A stretch of 64,000 nt of DNA, from positions 1,342 to 65,341 of the forward strand of contig NZ_BMMF01000017.1 of assembly GCF_014645695.1 (NCBI RefSeq), given 5' to 3'. Below, one piece after another: positions 63,670 to 64,000 of the stretch. The first letter of the stretch is position 1, and every line of letters begins with the position of its first letter. Position numbers and translations under genes: made by a program. The notes under the pieces were generated by a model. That model saw nothing but the letters and a program-made list of their open reading frames with translations. It did no database searches and was not told the origin of the DNA. This DNA comes from Salinarimonas ramus (GTDB taxonomy: Bacteria; Pseudomonadota; Alphaproteobacteria; Rhizobiales; Beijerinckiaceae).

Positions 63670-64000
63670 TCACTGCTGGTCCTGGACGATGTTGTTGAAG
63701 GCCCAGTCGCGCGGCAGGTAGCCCTTGGCGTACCACTCGGCGTGCTCGCGCTGGAAGGCGCGCATCGAATCGTGCACCTTGCCGAACTGAGCATCCTCCT
63801 CGGAGAGACGCGCCATCACGTTCTGCGTCGCCTCCCAGAACGTGTCGAGGAAGTCGTCGGACCACACGACGAGGTTCACGCCCTGCTCCTGGAAGCGGGA
63901 GAGCACCGCGCCCTGCAGCGCCTCGGCCTTGGCCATGGCCATCGTGACGCCCGCGGTGCAGGTCGTCTCGATGAGCGCCTTCGTCTGGTCGTTGAGGTCG
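63670..64000 (-). CDS. TRAP transporter substrate-binding protein (C-terminal part)
   Basis: The frame enters from the right edge; the last 109 residues are visible. LNDQTKALIETTC and EQGVNLVVWSDDFLDTFWEA, then WYAKGYLPRDWAFNNI, match the C-terminus of DctP-type periplasmic binding proteins of the TakP-like group, which bind carboxylates. The substrate cannot be inferred from this end. First gene of the TRAP operon in reading direction. Confidence 0.82.
   Translation of the reverse strand, partial: DLNDQTKALIETTCTAGVTMAMAKAEALQGAVLSRFQEQGVNLVVWSDDFLDTFWEATQNVMARLSEEDAQFGKVHDSMRAFQREHAEWYAKGYLPRDWAFNNIVQDQQ

Overview
The window is one very GC-rich, gene-dense stretch of bacterial chromosome. 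It most likely comes from an alphaproteobacterium of the order Hyphomicrobiales (Rhizobiales). The best evidence is an acyl carrier protein of the AcpXL type, used for the very-long-chain lipid A fatty acid. It sits in its usual operon with a FabZ-like dehydratase and two ketoacyl synthases. Supporting evidence is the full nuoA-N operon followed by birA, rnj and methylmalonyl-CoA epimerase, the divK-pleD pair, an aroK-aroB-CorC operon, and small alphaproteobacterial families (DUF1467, DUF3572, TIGR02302). The genus cannot be settled by eye. No rRNA, tRNA, CRISPR array, insertion sequence or prophage was seen.

Layout, left to right. 1-5.6 kb: a partial PLP-dependent dehydratase, a DUF429 protein, a heparinase II/III protein, and a divergent NmrA-like reductase/LysR pair. 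5.6-8.8 kb: aroK-aroB-CorC. 8.8-9.9 kb: a vapBC toxin-antitoxin pair and an orphan CopG-type antitoxin, with two copies of a palindromic repeat. 9.9-15.2 kb: the acpXL fatty-acid operon ending in an acyl-CoA dehydrogenase. 15.5-21 kb (plus strand): a methyltransferase resembling the complex I assembly factor NDUFAF5, DUF427, an Hsp70-like protein, an S49 peptidase and a GH13 glucosidase. 21-25.8 kb: a four-gene catabolic operon (aminotransferase, FAH-family enzyme, PLP deaminase/desulfhydrase, VOC protein) with a divergent LysR regulator. 25.9-30.7 kb: a TIGR02302 protein, a methyltransferase, DUF2007 and a polyprenyl diphosphate synthase. 30.9-49.8 kb (minus strand): nuoA-N, birA, rnj, mce, DUF1467. 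50.2-50.9 kb: a cobalamin riboswitch followed by a PCuAC-like periplasmic protein. 51-55.6 kb: a four-gene Mn/Zn ABC importer with a divergent Fur-family regulator. 55.7-59.1 kb: dinB, DUF3572, divK, pleD. 59.1-59.5 kb: a candidate small RNA with a strong terminator. 59.5-64 kb: two tandem TRAP transporter permease pairs and the end of a substrate-binding protein gene.

How the genes work together. The nuo operon builds the proton-pumping NADH dehydrogenase, and the NDUFAF5-like methyltransferase may assist its assembly. The acpXL operon makes a very long hydroxy-acyl chain for the outer membrane. The metal-handling block joins a Fur-family sensor with an importer and lies beside a B12-sensing RNA that controls one odd metal-binding-type protein.

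The most unusual points are that riboswitch target, a ketoacyl synthase lacking its catalytic cysteine beside an intact one, a covarying palindrome placed upstream of each antitoxin gene, a candidate small RNA with CCTCC loops, and a modular palindromic element found in three convergent intergenic gaps.
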